Of a DNA stretch of 64,000 nucleotides, positions 35,477 to 44,700 are shown one piece after another; position 1 is the first letter of the stretch; each line of letters starts with the position of its first letter. The notes beneath the pieces were generated by a model. It was not told where the DNA came from and searched no databases. It worked only from the letters and a program-made list of their open reading frames with translations. The stretch spans positions 148,686 through 212,685 of the forward strand of contig NZ_JAHLPM010000005.1 in NCBI RefSeq assembly GCF_018917865.1, written 5' to 3'. The position numbers and the translations under genes are program-made. This stretch comes from Tissierella simiarum. Its GTDB lineage: Bacteria > Bacillota > Clostridia > Tissierellales > Tissierellaceae.

Positions 35477-35505
35477 TTGAATTAGCAAAATTATTGTGAT
35501 AAAAT
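35477..35505 (+). promoter_or_regulatory. Probable promoter of nfnAB
   Basis: TTGAAT (35477-35482), 17 bases, TAAAAT (35500-35505). It implies a leader of about 95 bases, AT-rich and without a clear hairpin. Confidence 0.5.
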
Positions 35506-35604
35506 TATCTATTGAAATGTGTTGAAACATATAAATAAATTGTATAACATAATTAGCATGTATAGATTAATTAAAATTATGTATTTGTAAGGGAGGAGTT
35601 GCAA

Positions 35605-36477
35605 TTGTTTAAAATTGTAGAAAAAGAGATTCTTGCTCCAAATATTTTTTCAATGGATATTTTGGCGCCAAGAGTAGCAGCTTCAGCTAAACCAGGTCAA
35701 TTTGTCATCGTTATTGCTGATGAAACAGGTGAAAGGGTGCCTCTAACAATTTGTGATTATGATGCTGAAAAAGGAACAGTACAAATTGTTGTTCAATCAA
35801 TGGGATCTTCAACTAAAAAGATGGCTGTATATGAAAAAGGAGATTCTTTTAAAGATTTTGTTGGACCTCTTGGAGTTCCTTCAGAGTTTGTTAATGAAGA
35901 TCTTGAAGAATTAAAGAAAAAGAAAATTTTATTTGTAGCTGGTGGAGTTGGTACAGCACCTGTTTATCCTCAAGTAAAATGGCTTCACGAGCGTGGCGTT
36001 AAAGTAGATGTGATTATGGGAGCTAAGACTAAAGACTTAGTCATTCTAGAGGATAAGTTGAGAAGTGTTGCTGATAATCTTTATGTGGCAACTGATGATG
36101 GAAGTTATGGCTTTCATGGTTTAGTTACTAACTATATCGAAGAGTTAGTTAACAATCAAGGAAAAGAATATGATGTTTGTATTGCTATAGGGCCTATGAT
36201 AATGATGAAGTTCGTGGCATTAACTACAAAGAAGCTAAACATTAAAACTATTGTATCTCTTAATCCAATTATGGTAGATGGAACAGGTATGTGTGGAGCT
36301 TGCAGGGTTACTGTTGGTAATGAAACAAAATTTGCTTGTGTTGATGGACCAGAGTTTGATGGACATCTTGTTGATTTTGATGAAGCATTAAAGAGACAAG
36401 GACAATACAAAACTGAAGAAGTAAAAAAAGATCATAAACACCATGAAAATTGTGTTTTCAATGGGGGTGCTAAATAA
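35605..36477 (+). CDS. NADH-dependent reduced ferredoxin:NADP+ oxidoreductase, small subunit (NfnA/SudB-like)
   Basis: A 290-residue FAD/NAD-binding subunit: FAD-binding RVPLTICDYD, nucleotide-binding AGGVGTAPVYPQ, and a C-terminal [2Fe-2S] segment with cysteines in DGTGMCGACRVTV and FACVDGPEF. With the large subunit it bifurcates electrons between NAD(H), NADP(H) and ferredoxin; older names are sulfide dehydrogenase or glutamate-synthase-like alpha. The start is taken as TTG 35605, seven bases after GGGAGGAG; TTG 35599 is too close. The stop overlaps the next ATG (TAATG). Confidence 0.87.
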   Translation: MFKIVEKEILAPNIFSMDILAPRVAASAKPGQFVIVIADETGERVPLTICDYDAEKGTVQIVVQSMGSSTKKMAVYEKGDSFKDFVGPLGVPSEFVNEDLEELKKKKILFVAGGVGTAPVYPQVKWLHERGVKVDVIMGAKTKDLVILEDKLRSVADNLYVATDDGSYGFHGLVTNYIEELVNNQGKEYDVCIAIGPMIMMKFVALTTKKLNIKTIVSLNPIMVDGTGMCGACRVTVGNETKFACVDGPEFDGHLVDFDEALKRQGQYKTEEVKKDHKHHENCVFNGGAK

Positions 36478-37865
36478 TGGATAGATTTAAAAGAATTCCA
36501 ATATCTGAACAAGACCCTGAAGTAAGAAATCATAACTTTGAGGAAGTTTGTCTTGGTTATACTGAAGAAGAAGCTATAGCAGAAGCTAAAAGATGTCTTC
36601 AATGTAAAAAGCCTCTTTGTAGAGGAAATTGTCCAGTGTCCATAGATATACCAAGATTTATTGGGAAAATTGCTGAAGGAAACTTTGCAGAAGCAGCTCA
36701 AGTTTTAGCTGAATATAGTGCACTTCCTGCTGTTTGTGGAAGGGTTTGCCCACAAGAAGAACAATGTGAAATGAAATGTGTTTTAGGAAATAAAGGAGAT
36801 GCTGTATCCATAGGAAAGCTTGAAAGATTTGCAGCTGATTGGGCTAGGGAAAATAATATAGAAGTTGGCAAGGCTAAAGAAAGTAATGGACATAAGGTAG
36901 CTGTAATTGGTTCAGGACCTGCGGGAATTACTTGTGCTGGAGAGTTAGCTAAGGAAGGATATGACGTAACTATCTTTGAAGCATTACATGAAGCAGGAGG
37001 AGTATTGGTATATGGTATTCCTGAGTTTAGACTTCCAAAAGAAACTGTTGTAAAACATGAAATCGAAAACCTAAAGAAACTTGGTGTAAAAATAGAAACT
37101 AATGTTATAGTTGGTAGAACTATTACTATAGATGAAATAATGGAAAAAGAAGGCTTTGAAGCTGTATTTATAGGATCTGGTGCAGGTCTTCCTAAATTTA
37201 TGGGAATCCCTGGGGAAAACCTAAATGGAGTATTTTCTGCAAACGAATTCCTTACAAGAAATAATCTTATGAAAGCTTTTAAAGAAGACTATGATACCCC
37301 TATAAAGGTTGGTAAAAAAGTTGCAGTTGTAGGTGGGGGAAATGTTGCAATGGATGCTGCTAGAACTGCTAAAAGACTTGGAGCTGAAGTATATATAGTA
37401 TATAGAAGAACTGAAGCAGAATTACCTGCAAGAGTTGAAGAAGTTCACCATGCTAAAGAAGAAGGTATTATATTTGAACTTCTAACCAATCCTGTAGAAA
37501 TACTAGGAAATGAAGATGGATGGGTAAGAGGTATTAAATGTGTTAGAATGCAGCTTGGAGAACCAGATGCATCTGGAAGAAGGAGACCAGAAGTAATTGA
37601 AGGATCTGAGTTTGAATTTGAAGTAGACACTGTTATAATGTCTTTAGGTACTTCACCTAATCCACTTATTTCTTCGACAACAAAAGGTCTTGAAATTAAT
37701 AATAAAAAATGTATAGTAGCAGATGAACATGGACAAACATCAAGAGAAGGTGTTTTTGCCGGAGGAGATGCTGTAACCGGTGCTGCTACTGTTATTCTTG
37801 CTATGGGTGCAGGAAAAGAGGCTGCTGCAGCTATTGATAGATATATAAAAGAAAAAGATAAATAG
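36477..37865 (+). CDS. NfnB / GltD-like flavoprotein subunit (annotated often as glutamate synthase small chain, GltA)
   Basis: 462 residues. An N-terminal double [4Fe-4S] domain (CLQCKKPLCRGNCP near 41-54 and CGRVCPQEEQCEMKC near 86-100) is followed by two Rossmann modules: FAD site VIGSGPAGITCAGELA and NADPH site VVGGGNVAMDAARTAKRLGA, with GGDAVTGAATVI near the end. It is the catalytic partner of the preceding gene, overlapping it by one base. No glutamate synthase large subunit is nearby, which favours the NfnAB role in balancing NADPH and ferredoxin. Confidence 0.88.
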   Translation: MDRFKRIPISEQDPEVRNHNFEEVCLGYTEEEAIAEAKRCLQCKKPLCRGNCPVSIDIPRFIGKIAEGNFAEAAQVLAEYSALPAVCGRVCPQEEQCEMKCVLGNKGDAVSIGKLERFAADWARENNIEVGKAKESNGHKVAVIGSGPAGITCAGELAKEGYDVTIFEALHEAGGVLVYGIPEFRLPKETVVKHEIENLKKLGVKIETNVIVGRTITIDEIMEKEGFEAVFIGSGAGLPKFMGIPGENLNGVFSANEFLTRNNLMKAFKEDYDTPIKVGKKVAVVGGGNVAMDAARTAKRLGAEVYIVYRRTEAELPARVEEVHHAKEEGIIFELLTNPVEILGNEDGWVRGIKCVRMQLGEPDASGRRRPEVIEGSEFEFEVDTVIMSLGTSPNPLISSTTKGLEINNKKCIVADEHGQTSREGVFAGGDAVTGAATVILAMGAGKEAAAAIDRYIKEKDK

Positions 37866-37878
37866 CACTTGTTAAAAG

Positions 37879-37910
37879 AACAAACTCTTTGTTAAGGAGT
37901 TTGTTTTTTT
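37879..37910 (+). terminator. Terminator after nfnB
   Basis: The stem AACAAACTC / GAGTTTGTT has a nine-base loop and is followed by TTTTT. Confidence 0.85.
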
Positions 37911-37974
37911 AATTTTTTATGTTATAATATTTAGAGTATCGAACTAAATAATTGAAAGCAAGGGTGATTTGTGA

Positions 37975-39342
37975 ATGGAGTCTAGTATCAATGAGAAACA
38001 TCTAAGGGATGAAATAGTGAAAGTAGCAGGACCTGTGTTTATAGAGTTACTAATGGGTACTCTCTTTGGAATGGTAGATATGATGATGCTAGGTAGATCA
38101 GGGGATGCTGCTACTACGGCCGCATCTATTGCAGCAGTTGGTGTGACTAATCAGTTGGTGTTTTTAGGACTATCTTTAGTACAATCTTTAAATATAGGAG
38201 CTACAACTATGGTAGCTCGTTATATCGGAGCAAAGAGAGAAGATAGGATTGAATCTGTAGTAAAGCATGTTATGATATTAACTCAACTGCTTTTAGTTAT
38301 TCCTATATTGTTTATAGGGTTAGGTATGACGGATACTGCTATGAAGTTTTTTGGTGCACATGAAGATACCCTTTTAATAGGTAGAGGTTACTTTAGAGTG
38401 ATTGCGTTAGGATTTATATTTCAAGCTTTTAATTTTTCTATTTTTGCTTCCTTAAGAGGCTCGGGGGACACAAAAACACCTATGAAAATAAATATTATAG
38501 CCAATTTATCAAATGTTGTTGGTAATGCTGTTTTGATTTATGGCCTATTTGGATTTCCAAGACTAGGTGTATTGGGAGCAGGAATATCAACATCTCTATC
38601 ACAAGTAATAGCAAGTATAATGCTAGTTAGAGTTGTATTAAATGAGAAAAATATAGTTCATATAAAGATAAAGAAAAAATTTAAATTTGATAAAGATATA
38701 GTCTATAATTTAGTTAAAATTGGATTGCCAGCTTCTGGAGAACAACTTGCTATGAGGGCAGGATTATTAATGTTTACAAAGATTGTAGCTTCATTAGGTA
38801 CAGTAGCCTATGCAACACACCAGATATGTATTAGTATACTTAATCTATCTTTTACTCCAGGACAGGCATTTGGTATATCGGCATCAACATTGGCAGGACG
38901 AAGCTTAGGAGAAGAAGAGCCAGATAAAGCAGAATCTTATATAAAAATGTGTGGTAAGATAGGAGCGGTAATAGCAGCTACCATGGGAATTTTATTTTTT
39001 TTCTTTGGGACATTTATAGCAGGTTTATATACTAATAATAGAGAGGTAGTAGTAGAAGCAGGAAAGGTACTAAAACTTATGGCATTTATTCAGCCATTCC
39101 AATGTTCTCAATTGATTATTGCAGGTGGACTAAGAGGGGCAGGAGATACTGTATGGACTCTAATATCTACTTTTTTAGGAATTCTAGTAATTAGATTAAT
39201 ATTTGCTCGTATTTTTGTTATGAAGATGGGGATGGGACTTAGAGGAGCTTGGTTAGCAGTGTTAGTTGATCAAGGAATTAGATGGTTACTTATTTTAATG
39301 AGATTTAGAACTAACAAATGGAAATATATTACTATAAGATAA
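37975..39342 (+). CDS. MATE-family efflux transporter
   Basis: A 455-residue protein with twelve hydrophobic segments in two homologous halves. Motifs include MLGRSGDAATTAASIAAVG, the ASLRGSGDTKTPM loop in the first half, and its counterpart GGLRGAGDTVWTL in the second. MATE proteins export cationic drugs or metabolites using Na+ or H+ gradients; the substrate is unknown. A GTG lies four bases before the ATG in another frame, and AGGGTG provides the ribosome site. Monocistronic with a bidirectional terminator. Confidence 0.92.
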   Translation: MESSINEKHLRDEIVKVAGPVFIELLMGTLFGMVDMMMLGRSGDAATTAASIAAVGVTNQLVFLGLSLVQSLNIGATTMVARYIGAKREDRIESVVKHVMILTQLLLVIPILFIGLGMTDTAMKFFGAHEDTLLIGRGYFRVIALGFIFQAFNFSIFASLRGSGDTKTPMKINIIANLSNVVGNAVLIYGLFGFPRLGVLGAGISTSLSQVIASIMLVRVVLNEKNIVHIKIKKKFKFDKDIVYNLVKIGLPASGEQLAMRAGLLMFTKIVASLGTVAYATHQICISILNLSFTPGQAFGISASTLAGRSLGEEEPDKAESYIKMCGKIGAVIAATMGILFFFFGTFIAGLYTNNREVVVEAGKVLKLMAFIQPFQCSQLIIAGGLRGAGDTVWTLISTFLGILVIRLIFARIFVMKMGMGLRGAWLAVLVDQGIRWLLILMRFRTNKWKYITIR

Positions 39343-39369
39343 AAAGCAGCCTACTAATAGGCTGCTTTT
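39342..39369. terminator. Bidirectional terminator between MATE gene and the minus-strand operon
   Basis: The stem AAAAGCAGCCTA-CTAA-TAGGCTGCTTTT fits exactly between the two convergent stop codons. Confidence 0.85.
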
Positions 39370-40419
39370 CTATATATTGTTCATCAAATTAATAGCATAA
39401 TCTTTGGATATTTTTTTGATATCTTTTACTTTTTTAATAGCTCCCATATCATTAGCGGTAGCTCTTAGAGAGAAATAAGGAGGAAGCTTAAAAGTTTTGT
39501 TAATGTTTAAGCTGCTTATAAGCTGTTTAGCCAAAGCATCTCCACCAGAATAACCTGAAACAATTATAGAAAATAAGGTTTTATCATAAAATTTAGTTTT
39601 TCTATAAAGAGCAGTAAGTCTATTAATAGAAGCTACTAGGTTTGCTGTTATCATATCGTTATAGTTTGGACATATAAATATTATAGAATTTGTTTCTAAA
39701 ACAGCAGGATAAACTTCCTCTATAATAATACCTCCGTAGAAACATTTATTCTGTTTTCCATAATATTTACAGGCTTTATAAGGACAGCCTTTACAGTCAA
39801 AAATATTTCCATTTCCCAGATTTATTTCAATTATATCTATTCCTTCTAAACTATCTTTAACCATATCCCAAAGAATTAAGGTATTAGATATTTGTCTGGT
39901 ACTTGAATGAAGTACCAATAATTTTTTATCCTCATTAATGTTGATTTCTTTGTCTAAGTATAAAAATCGTTCTCCCAATTCTTTACACTGCATTAGGCAT
40001 ATATTTTCTAAAGAAAGATTATATACTTTTTCCATAGGAATAAAGTTATCTAAATTTTCATTAGCTTCCACTAGAGGTCTTCCAATAAAACTACAACCTA
40101 ATTCGTTAGATAAAAAGATTATAGATTGAGCGGCAGTTTTAGTAAACATATTATACTTACTATGAATCAATAAAGCACCATGAGAGCCTAACAGAGAATC
40201 CTTGCCTCTTTTGTATAAGTTTAAGAATATATTGTTTAAATTATTACTGACACCTATTTTATTGATTTCTATAGCAAAAAGCAGATTTTTATTTTTTAAA
40301 TCAGGTAAATTTTTATGATCTTTAATAATCTTATATGGTTTATCTTTAATAGTTGTATGTATCATATTTTCCAATAAAGTACTAGGAGTTTCTGGTAGAA
40401 TTAAATATAAATCTTTCAT
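39370..40419 (-). CDS. Flavodoxin-like (NADPH-dependent FMN reductase-like) two-domain protein, third gene of the unknown operon
   Basis: 349 residues. The C-terminal half (about 165-349) reads as a flavodoxin/NADPH-FMN-reductase fold: LLVLHSSTRQISNT as the first beta strand and FMN-phosphate loop, a cysteine group (DCKGCPYKACKYYGKQNKCF) where related iron-sulfur flavoproteins have clustered cysteines, then IIFICPNYNDMITAN and VSGYSGGDALAKQL. The N-terminal half has a similar alternating pattern (SHGALLIHSKYNMFTKTA) and may be a second, degenerate flavodoxin fold. Its ATG overlaps the stop of the preceding gene by four bases, so translation is coupled. Electron carrier or reductase partner of the dehydrogenase-like protein is an inference. 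Confidence 0.62.
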   Translation of the reverse strand: MKDLYLILPETPSTLLENMIHTTIKDKPYKIIKDHKNLPDLKNKNLLFAIEINKIGVSNNLNNIFLNLYKRGKDSLLGSHGALLIHSKYNMFTKTAAQSIIFLSNELGCSFIGRPLVEANENLDNFIPMEKVYNLSLENICLMQCKELGERFLYLDKEININEDKKLLVLHSSTRQISNTLILWDMVKDSLEGIDIIEINLGNGNIFDCKGCPYKACKYYGKQNKCFYGGIIIEEVYPAVLETNSIIFICPNYNDMITANLVASINRLTALYRKTKFYDKTLFSIIVSGYSGGDALAKQLISSLNINKTFKLPPYFSLRATANDMGAIKKVKDIKKISKDYAINLMNNI

Positions 40420-41678
40420 CTTATGCTCACTAAACTTTCATATGTATTAGTTATTTTCTTTAGTAGGGAATAAGGAATATCTAATTGTTCTACTTCTATA
40501 CCCGATGAAATAAGCCTACATTTTGAGCCAACATAAGCTCTTCCCATATAAGTTGAGCCATAGAACCAATGTCCTTTAATAGTGGAAATAATAGATAAAG
40601 CACCAGAAGAAAGGCTAGGAGCAACATAGGGTTTAAATCCAAAACTCCTCACTTCTTTGTTAGCATTTAAAGTTTTATATGTTAGATAATCTGAAATTTC
40701 TTCATTATAATTCTGTATACTATCTGCTACGATTAAACCTTCACCATGAGGGCCGAAAACTCTCCCTTCCTCTAGATAGTGAATAGTGTCTTTAGATTGT
40801 TCTGCATAGAAACAAGCTCTACCATTCATTACTCCTAGACCATAGCCTATTATTTGGTTAGAAGAAAGTCCTAAGAAGTCATATTCTTTTTTTGAGTTTT
40901 TGTTACTTTCTAGAAATGCCACTTTACATAGTAAGTCCACTGGATCTGAGACTACGGCAAAAATTCCATTAAATCTTTTTTCCCTAGCTTTTAAAGCGTA
41001 TTCTTTTATAATTTCAGAATTAGATTCAAATTGAGCCATTCTAACATCTACTACATTACTTCCAACAGGAGGAATTCCTTTTGACGCACAAAATATAAAC
41101 ATATCACAGTTAAATAAATCTTCTTCATCAATAGGTTTAATGGGTGGAAAAGATTTCTCATTAAAGGGATATCTTACTTGATTTAATTCATATTCCCATC
41201 TCTTAAGTCTGTTTATATTTCTATCAAACATACCTATTTCTTCTATACAGTCTCCTCCTAGAAGCCTTAGACCTATAAGTAAGGTGCTTCCTACATCTCC
41301 TAAAGCAATTAAATTAACTTTCCATTTCTTCTTTTTCGGCTGAGATAAAATTTTCTCCCAATTTGGATATTCTGTATTTATAGAAACAATTTCTCTATTA
41401 TTAATTTTTTCTAATATCCATGAAGGAAGGATATTAGAAAAACAATTCTCATTTGATTGCAATAGGTTAATTCCCTCAGATTCTAGAAACATAAGGGAAG
41501 GATGAGAAAGAGAGAAACTTTTTCTAGAGTATAATGGATCTAATTTATTCAAATAGTACAATATGCTATTTGAATTTTTTATTTCTTCTTGAGAAACTTT
41601 TTCTAGATTTTCATAATCAAAATATGAAAACAAGTGATCATTCTCATATTTATAAAATCTTAAAGTTTTATTAACCAT
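40416..41678 (-). CDS. Divergent lactate/malate dehydrogenase-like protein
   Basis: 420 residues with an N-terminal extension of about 135 residues, then a Rossmann segment VNLIALGDVGSTLLIGLRLL ending in the aspartate of MFDRN, as in LDH/MDH. Further LDH/MDH-like features: the VVDVRMAQFESN loop, AVVSDPVDLLCKVA (cf. the VTNPVD segment), and IIGYGLGVMNGRACFY followed by GPHGEGL, the place of the catalytic histidine. The active-site arginines are not clearly conserved, so the substrate is probably not lactate or malate. It lies 27 bp after the giant fusion gene and overlaps the next, with only a weak AGTAGG ribosome site. Confidence 0.65.
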   Translation of the reverse strand: MVNKTLRFYKYENDHLFSYFDYENLEKVSQEEIKNSNSILYYLNKLDPLYSRKSFSLSHPSLMFLESEGINLLQSNENCFSNILPSWILEKINNREIVSINTEYPNWEKILSQPKKKKWKVNLIALGDVGSTLLIGLRLLGGDCIEEIGMFDRNINRLKRWEYELNQVRYPFNEKSFPPIKPIDEEDLFNCDMFIFCASKGIPPVGSNVVDVRMAQFESNSEIIKEYALKAREKRFNGIFAVVSDPVDLLCKVAFLESNKNSKKEYDFLGLSSNQIIGYGLGVMNGRACFYAEQSKDTIHYLEEGRVFGPHGEGLIVADSIQNYNEEISDYLTYKTLNANKEVRSFGFKPYVAPSLSSGALSIISTIKGHWFYGSTYMGRAYVGSKCRLISSGIEVEQLDIPYSLLKKITNTYESLVSIR

Positions 41679-41705
41679 TTTAATTCCTACTTTCTCAATA
41701 ATTAT

Positions 41706-44700
41706 TTACCTCTTAATAATATTTTCTAGTCTTTTTAGATATTCTAAGTCTATTTCAACATAGGTAGAAGGTTTTATATTTTTATTTAAGTTTATATTTT
41801 TATCCATATAAGGATGGCGAGGAGATAAAAAAACTTCTCTTAAACTTTTTAAATTTAAATTTTTTTCATTTATCTGTTGATATATATCTTCTATTGCCTT
41901 AAATATATTAAAGGTATTTATTAAACAAGTTTCAGATAAGTTATATATGGCCTCATTCGTAGTATTTTTTATGAATCTAGGGGACACATAAGGTAGTATT
42001 AAATTTACACTAGGAATTAAATAAGATTCCATAGTGTTTCTTTCTACCATATCTCCACCTATAAAAGGATATTGACTGCTTTCGTTAAACCATAACTTTA
42101 AGTTGGGAACAAAATAGGCTGAATCTACTGGAATATTTCTTATTTCACCTATTTCTTTGCCTCTACTAGATAAAATACCAACTATTATTTTCTTTATTTC
42201 TACGTGGTTGTTTTTAAGTATGGGTTCTACTACATTTATCCTGTATCCTTTATGAAGAAGATCATCTACAAGTATTATGGGTTTATCAAATGATTTTAAA
42301 ACCCTGCTTTGATTTTCTAGAGATAAATAATAAGGGTAAGATCCTATAGTAAAGTTTAGAATATCTGGTTTAAATATTTTTTCTGTATGTAAAGTTTTAG
42401 TTATGGTGTTAGGTATTATACTGCTGTTTAATATAGAGCCAAATGGAACACACATATTTGGTCCTAACTGTCTTTTAGATAATTGACTGGTGGATACCTC
42501 ATTATTGTCACATATTTTCTGAATTAACTTGCTATAGATCATATCACGATTATAGGTAATCAAAAGTTCTCCAGGGTAAAGACTAGAGATAGCTTTTTTT
42601 AAATTTTTTCTGGTACTGTGAACTACTTCTAAAATCTTTAGATTATTGTTAAATGGAGGTTTCAACATATTTTCTAAATCGAGGTTTAAAGTAGAAGGAT
42701 TGTTCATATCTACTAAGAATAATGGGTTATCTTCATGCAAAAATTTAGTTTTTATAAACCCTTGAAGTAGCAATTGTTCTTCTACCAATAAGTTTTTCTT
42801 TTTAGTTAAAGTATTATTGTATAGTGCATAGTTATAATCTCTATTAATGGATATAGATAAGGTTTCATTTAATATTATCTCTATTAAATGTTCATCATCA
42901 TTCATAGCATGGATTCCAGATATTAGAACGGTTCTACCCTTAGTATTCTTTCTAATATATTCGGTTATATCTGTATTTTTAAATTCATCAAATAGCATAC
43001 TATTTCTAACCCAATAAAAAGTAGAAATACCTAATAGTTTTTTATTTTCAACATCTTTAAGTAGGAGAAGTCTATAACTAAGTTTTTTTCTTAAATTTTT
43101 AAGAGATTCTACATTAAGATTTTCACTAAAGTTACTATTTAAATATTCAATAATGTTATCATCAAAATTTCTTAATACTTCAACTTCAATAGTTTTAGTT
43201 TCAAATAGAGTTTTATATTGTGGTTCTTTTAAATATAGTCCATAATCATAAATATATTCTTGAGCTAATGGATCAATTAACCTAGATATATCTCTATTAG
43301 TATCAATATACTGTCTGATCTGAGAAGAACTAATATCTTCATATTGAGGTGGTAGTGAAAGTCTCAATACCTCTCCTTCAATATTATTTAGACTAACTTC
43401 TAACAGTTTCTCATCATCATTTTTAGATAGGTAACTTTTTCTGTCAAAGATAATATGAGAAAATTCTAATAAATAGCTATCTTTTTTATAAGCACTTGCA
43501 TTTATCAAAACATCGGTACCTACAACTATATACACTTCTTTATTTGGGAAAATGCTTTTAAGCTTATATAAATCTTTAGGATTACTGATATTTATAGGTA
43601 TTTCACTAGGGAAAAGATAAATGTTTTCTTCATTGGCAATGCTCATATTTATTATGTTTCTTCTCAGACTATGAGGCTCCGTTCTCTTAGACCAAGAAAA
43701 TTCATCTACAGCTAAATAAACTTGGAAACCTTTATCTCTAATTTCAATAGCTATTTCCTTATGACTTAAAGAAAAAGGATCAAAGGTGCCCGGAAAAAAA
43801 GCAATGTTTTTATTTTTATCAAAGTTAATGCTATTGAAGTAAAATTCATAGTCAGAAATAAATCTGTATATATGATTTAGAGAAGCTGCATTATTGTAGA
43901 ATAAAAACTCATCATCTTCTTTTCTAGTTATTAACATCAAGACTTTCTTGCTTATTTTTTTAAAGATAACGTATTTATTTTCTAAACTTAACTTATTAGA
44001 ATTGAAGATTTTACTGCTAATGATCCTAAAAGATTCATTGTTTACTTCATGGTTATAAGATGACATTGCAATAAGCAAAAGTCCTAACAGTCTAGTTAAT
44101 CTATTTTTATATACTGACTTTTTTTCCTTAAATCTATACATATAATCTGGATAGTTTTCTATACAGACTCCTATAGTGTTTAACAATAAAAATATAATTT
44201 GGGTAGTAGATACTTTTATTTTCATTTCAAAGTCGTCAATTATTTCATCCAATTCTGTAGGAGGAAGATATAAAAGAAGCTGTCCTAAATAGCTGGGTAT
44301 AAATTTAGTAAACTGATAACTTTCCATTTCTAATGCTCTAAGGAGCTCTATAGCTACATCATTTCTTTCTTCTAAAGAAAGGAGAGGAAATATATTTAAC
44401 AAAGTTTCTCCAGCATAATTTCTTACCCGTTCAACGGCACTGACTTTTAATAAATTGCAAAAATGCATAGATGTATGAAAACATTTAGTAGAAGGATTAC
44501 TTACAACTTGATCATACAAAATATCTATGTTTACCTTTTTATTCATCCATTCAGTAGCAGTTTTTAGATTTTTTAAAAAAATGTCTGTTATATTATTCCT
44601 ATCTTCTTTATAATTTTTTTCAAAGATTAATAGGTTTTCTTTTGATAAACCAACTTTTATTCCAATCATATACTTTAGATAATTTTCAGCAGGAGTTGAG

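Noticed and set aside
36156..36701. Minus-strand ORFs over the nfnAB junction
   Set aside because: They overlie strongly conserved Fe-S motifs on the plus strand and have no ribosome sites.
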